Assembly: GCA_031266855.1 (NCBI GenBank)
Contig: JAISAF010000420.1
Coordinates: 1 to 5,561 of the forward strand
Origin: Spirochaetales bacterium
GTDB lineage: Bacteria; Spirochaetota; Spirochaetia; DTKZ01
Direction of reading: 5' to 3'
Length of the DNA: 5,561 nt
The position numbers and the translations under genes are program-made. Of the stretch, positions 5,447 to 5,561 are shown one piece after another; the first letter of the stretch is position 1; every line of letters starts with the position of its first letter. The notes beneath the pieces are model-generated. The model had not been told where the DNA came from. It did not search any database and saw only the letters and a list, made by a program, of their open reading frames with translations.

Positions 5447-5561
5447 AGACGGTCGCTTATCGGCTCGTCGACCTTTGTACACGGCGCAAACTTTTTTGAG
5501 CCTCTCGCCCGTGTTGCTGGTAAAATCACACGCTATCCGCGTGCGTTTATTTGGGCGTGAT
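5432..5561 (-). CDS. C-terminal end of an unidentified protein (partial)
   Basis: A frame enters from the right edge and stays open for 42 codons to a TAG at 5434-5432. It reads TRIACDFTSNTGERL, then KKVCAVYKGRRADKRP, then SSGAL. The composition (basic tail, mixed codon use with many G/C third positions) looks more like real coding sequence than the shadow frames here. The last residues and the stop fall in the AGCGGAAA repeat. It converges on the TRAP operon, and the shared terminator element between them fits convergent genes. I do not recognise the family, and the start lies outside the window. Chance openness of this length cannot be excluded. Confidence 0.4.
   Translation of the reverse strand, partial: SRPNKRTRIACDFTSNTGERLKKVCAVYKGRRADKRPSSGAL

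Noticed and set aside
5320..5529. Minus-strand frame of 69 codons
   Set aside because: It runs through the terminator and the dctM 3' end; the alternative frame ending at 5432 has a more protein-like composition.

Overview
The window looks like a chromosomal segment from a moderately GC-rich bacterium with many intergenic repeats. The best guess is a gut-type spirochaete of the Treponema kind. That guess rests on three things: a substrate-binding protein with a 'LYAGG' signal-peptide end, an exported ankyrin lipoprotein, and dense stem-loop repeats between genes. None of these is a definitive marker, so the assignment is an inference.

Layout. Bases 1-347 hold an array of small perfect or near-perfect hairpins alternating with a short ACCAGCC linker. 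Bases 348-1712 (minus strand) encode a 454-residue lipoprotein made mostly of ankyrin repeats. Bases 1713-2120 hold no confident gene but carry two repeat families, one of which is an inverted copy of a unit from the array on the other side of the ankyrin gene. A strong sigma-70-like promoter (2121-2150) then opens a plus-strand unit. First comes a roughly 190-base leader with what looks like a frameshifted remnant of a small membrane protein. Then follows a complete tripartite TRAP transporter: the substrate-binding protein DctP (2347-3363), the small membrane subunit DctQ (3587-4072) and the large membrane subunit DctM (4069-5349). The 223-base gap between dctP and dctQ contains three consecutive stem-loops, the last of which resembles an attenuator. 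After dctM a compact symmetric element (5360-5446) can act as a terminator on both strands. A reading frame entering from the right edge on the minus strand ends inside that element.

How it works together. DctP should capture an organic acid in the periplasm and hand it to the DctQM membrane complex, which imports it using a sodium gradient. DctQ and DctM overlap by four bases and are translationally coupled. The structured gap after dctP would let the binding protein be made in excess over the membrane subunits. The ankyrin lipoprotein points away from the transporter and is probably an independent unit. The most unusual content is the two families of hairpin modules: they flank the ankyrin gene, share units between distant positions, and in one case form the operon's terminator.
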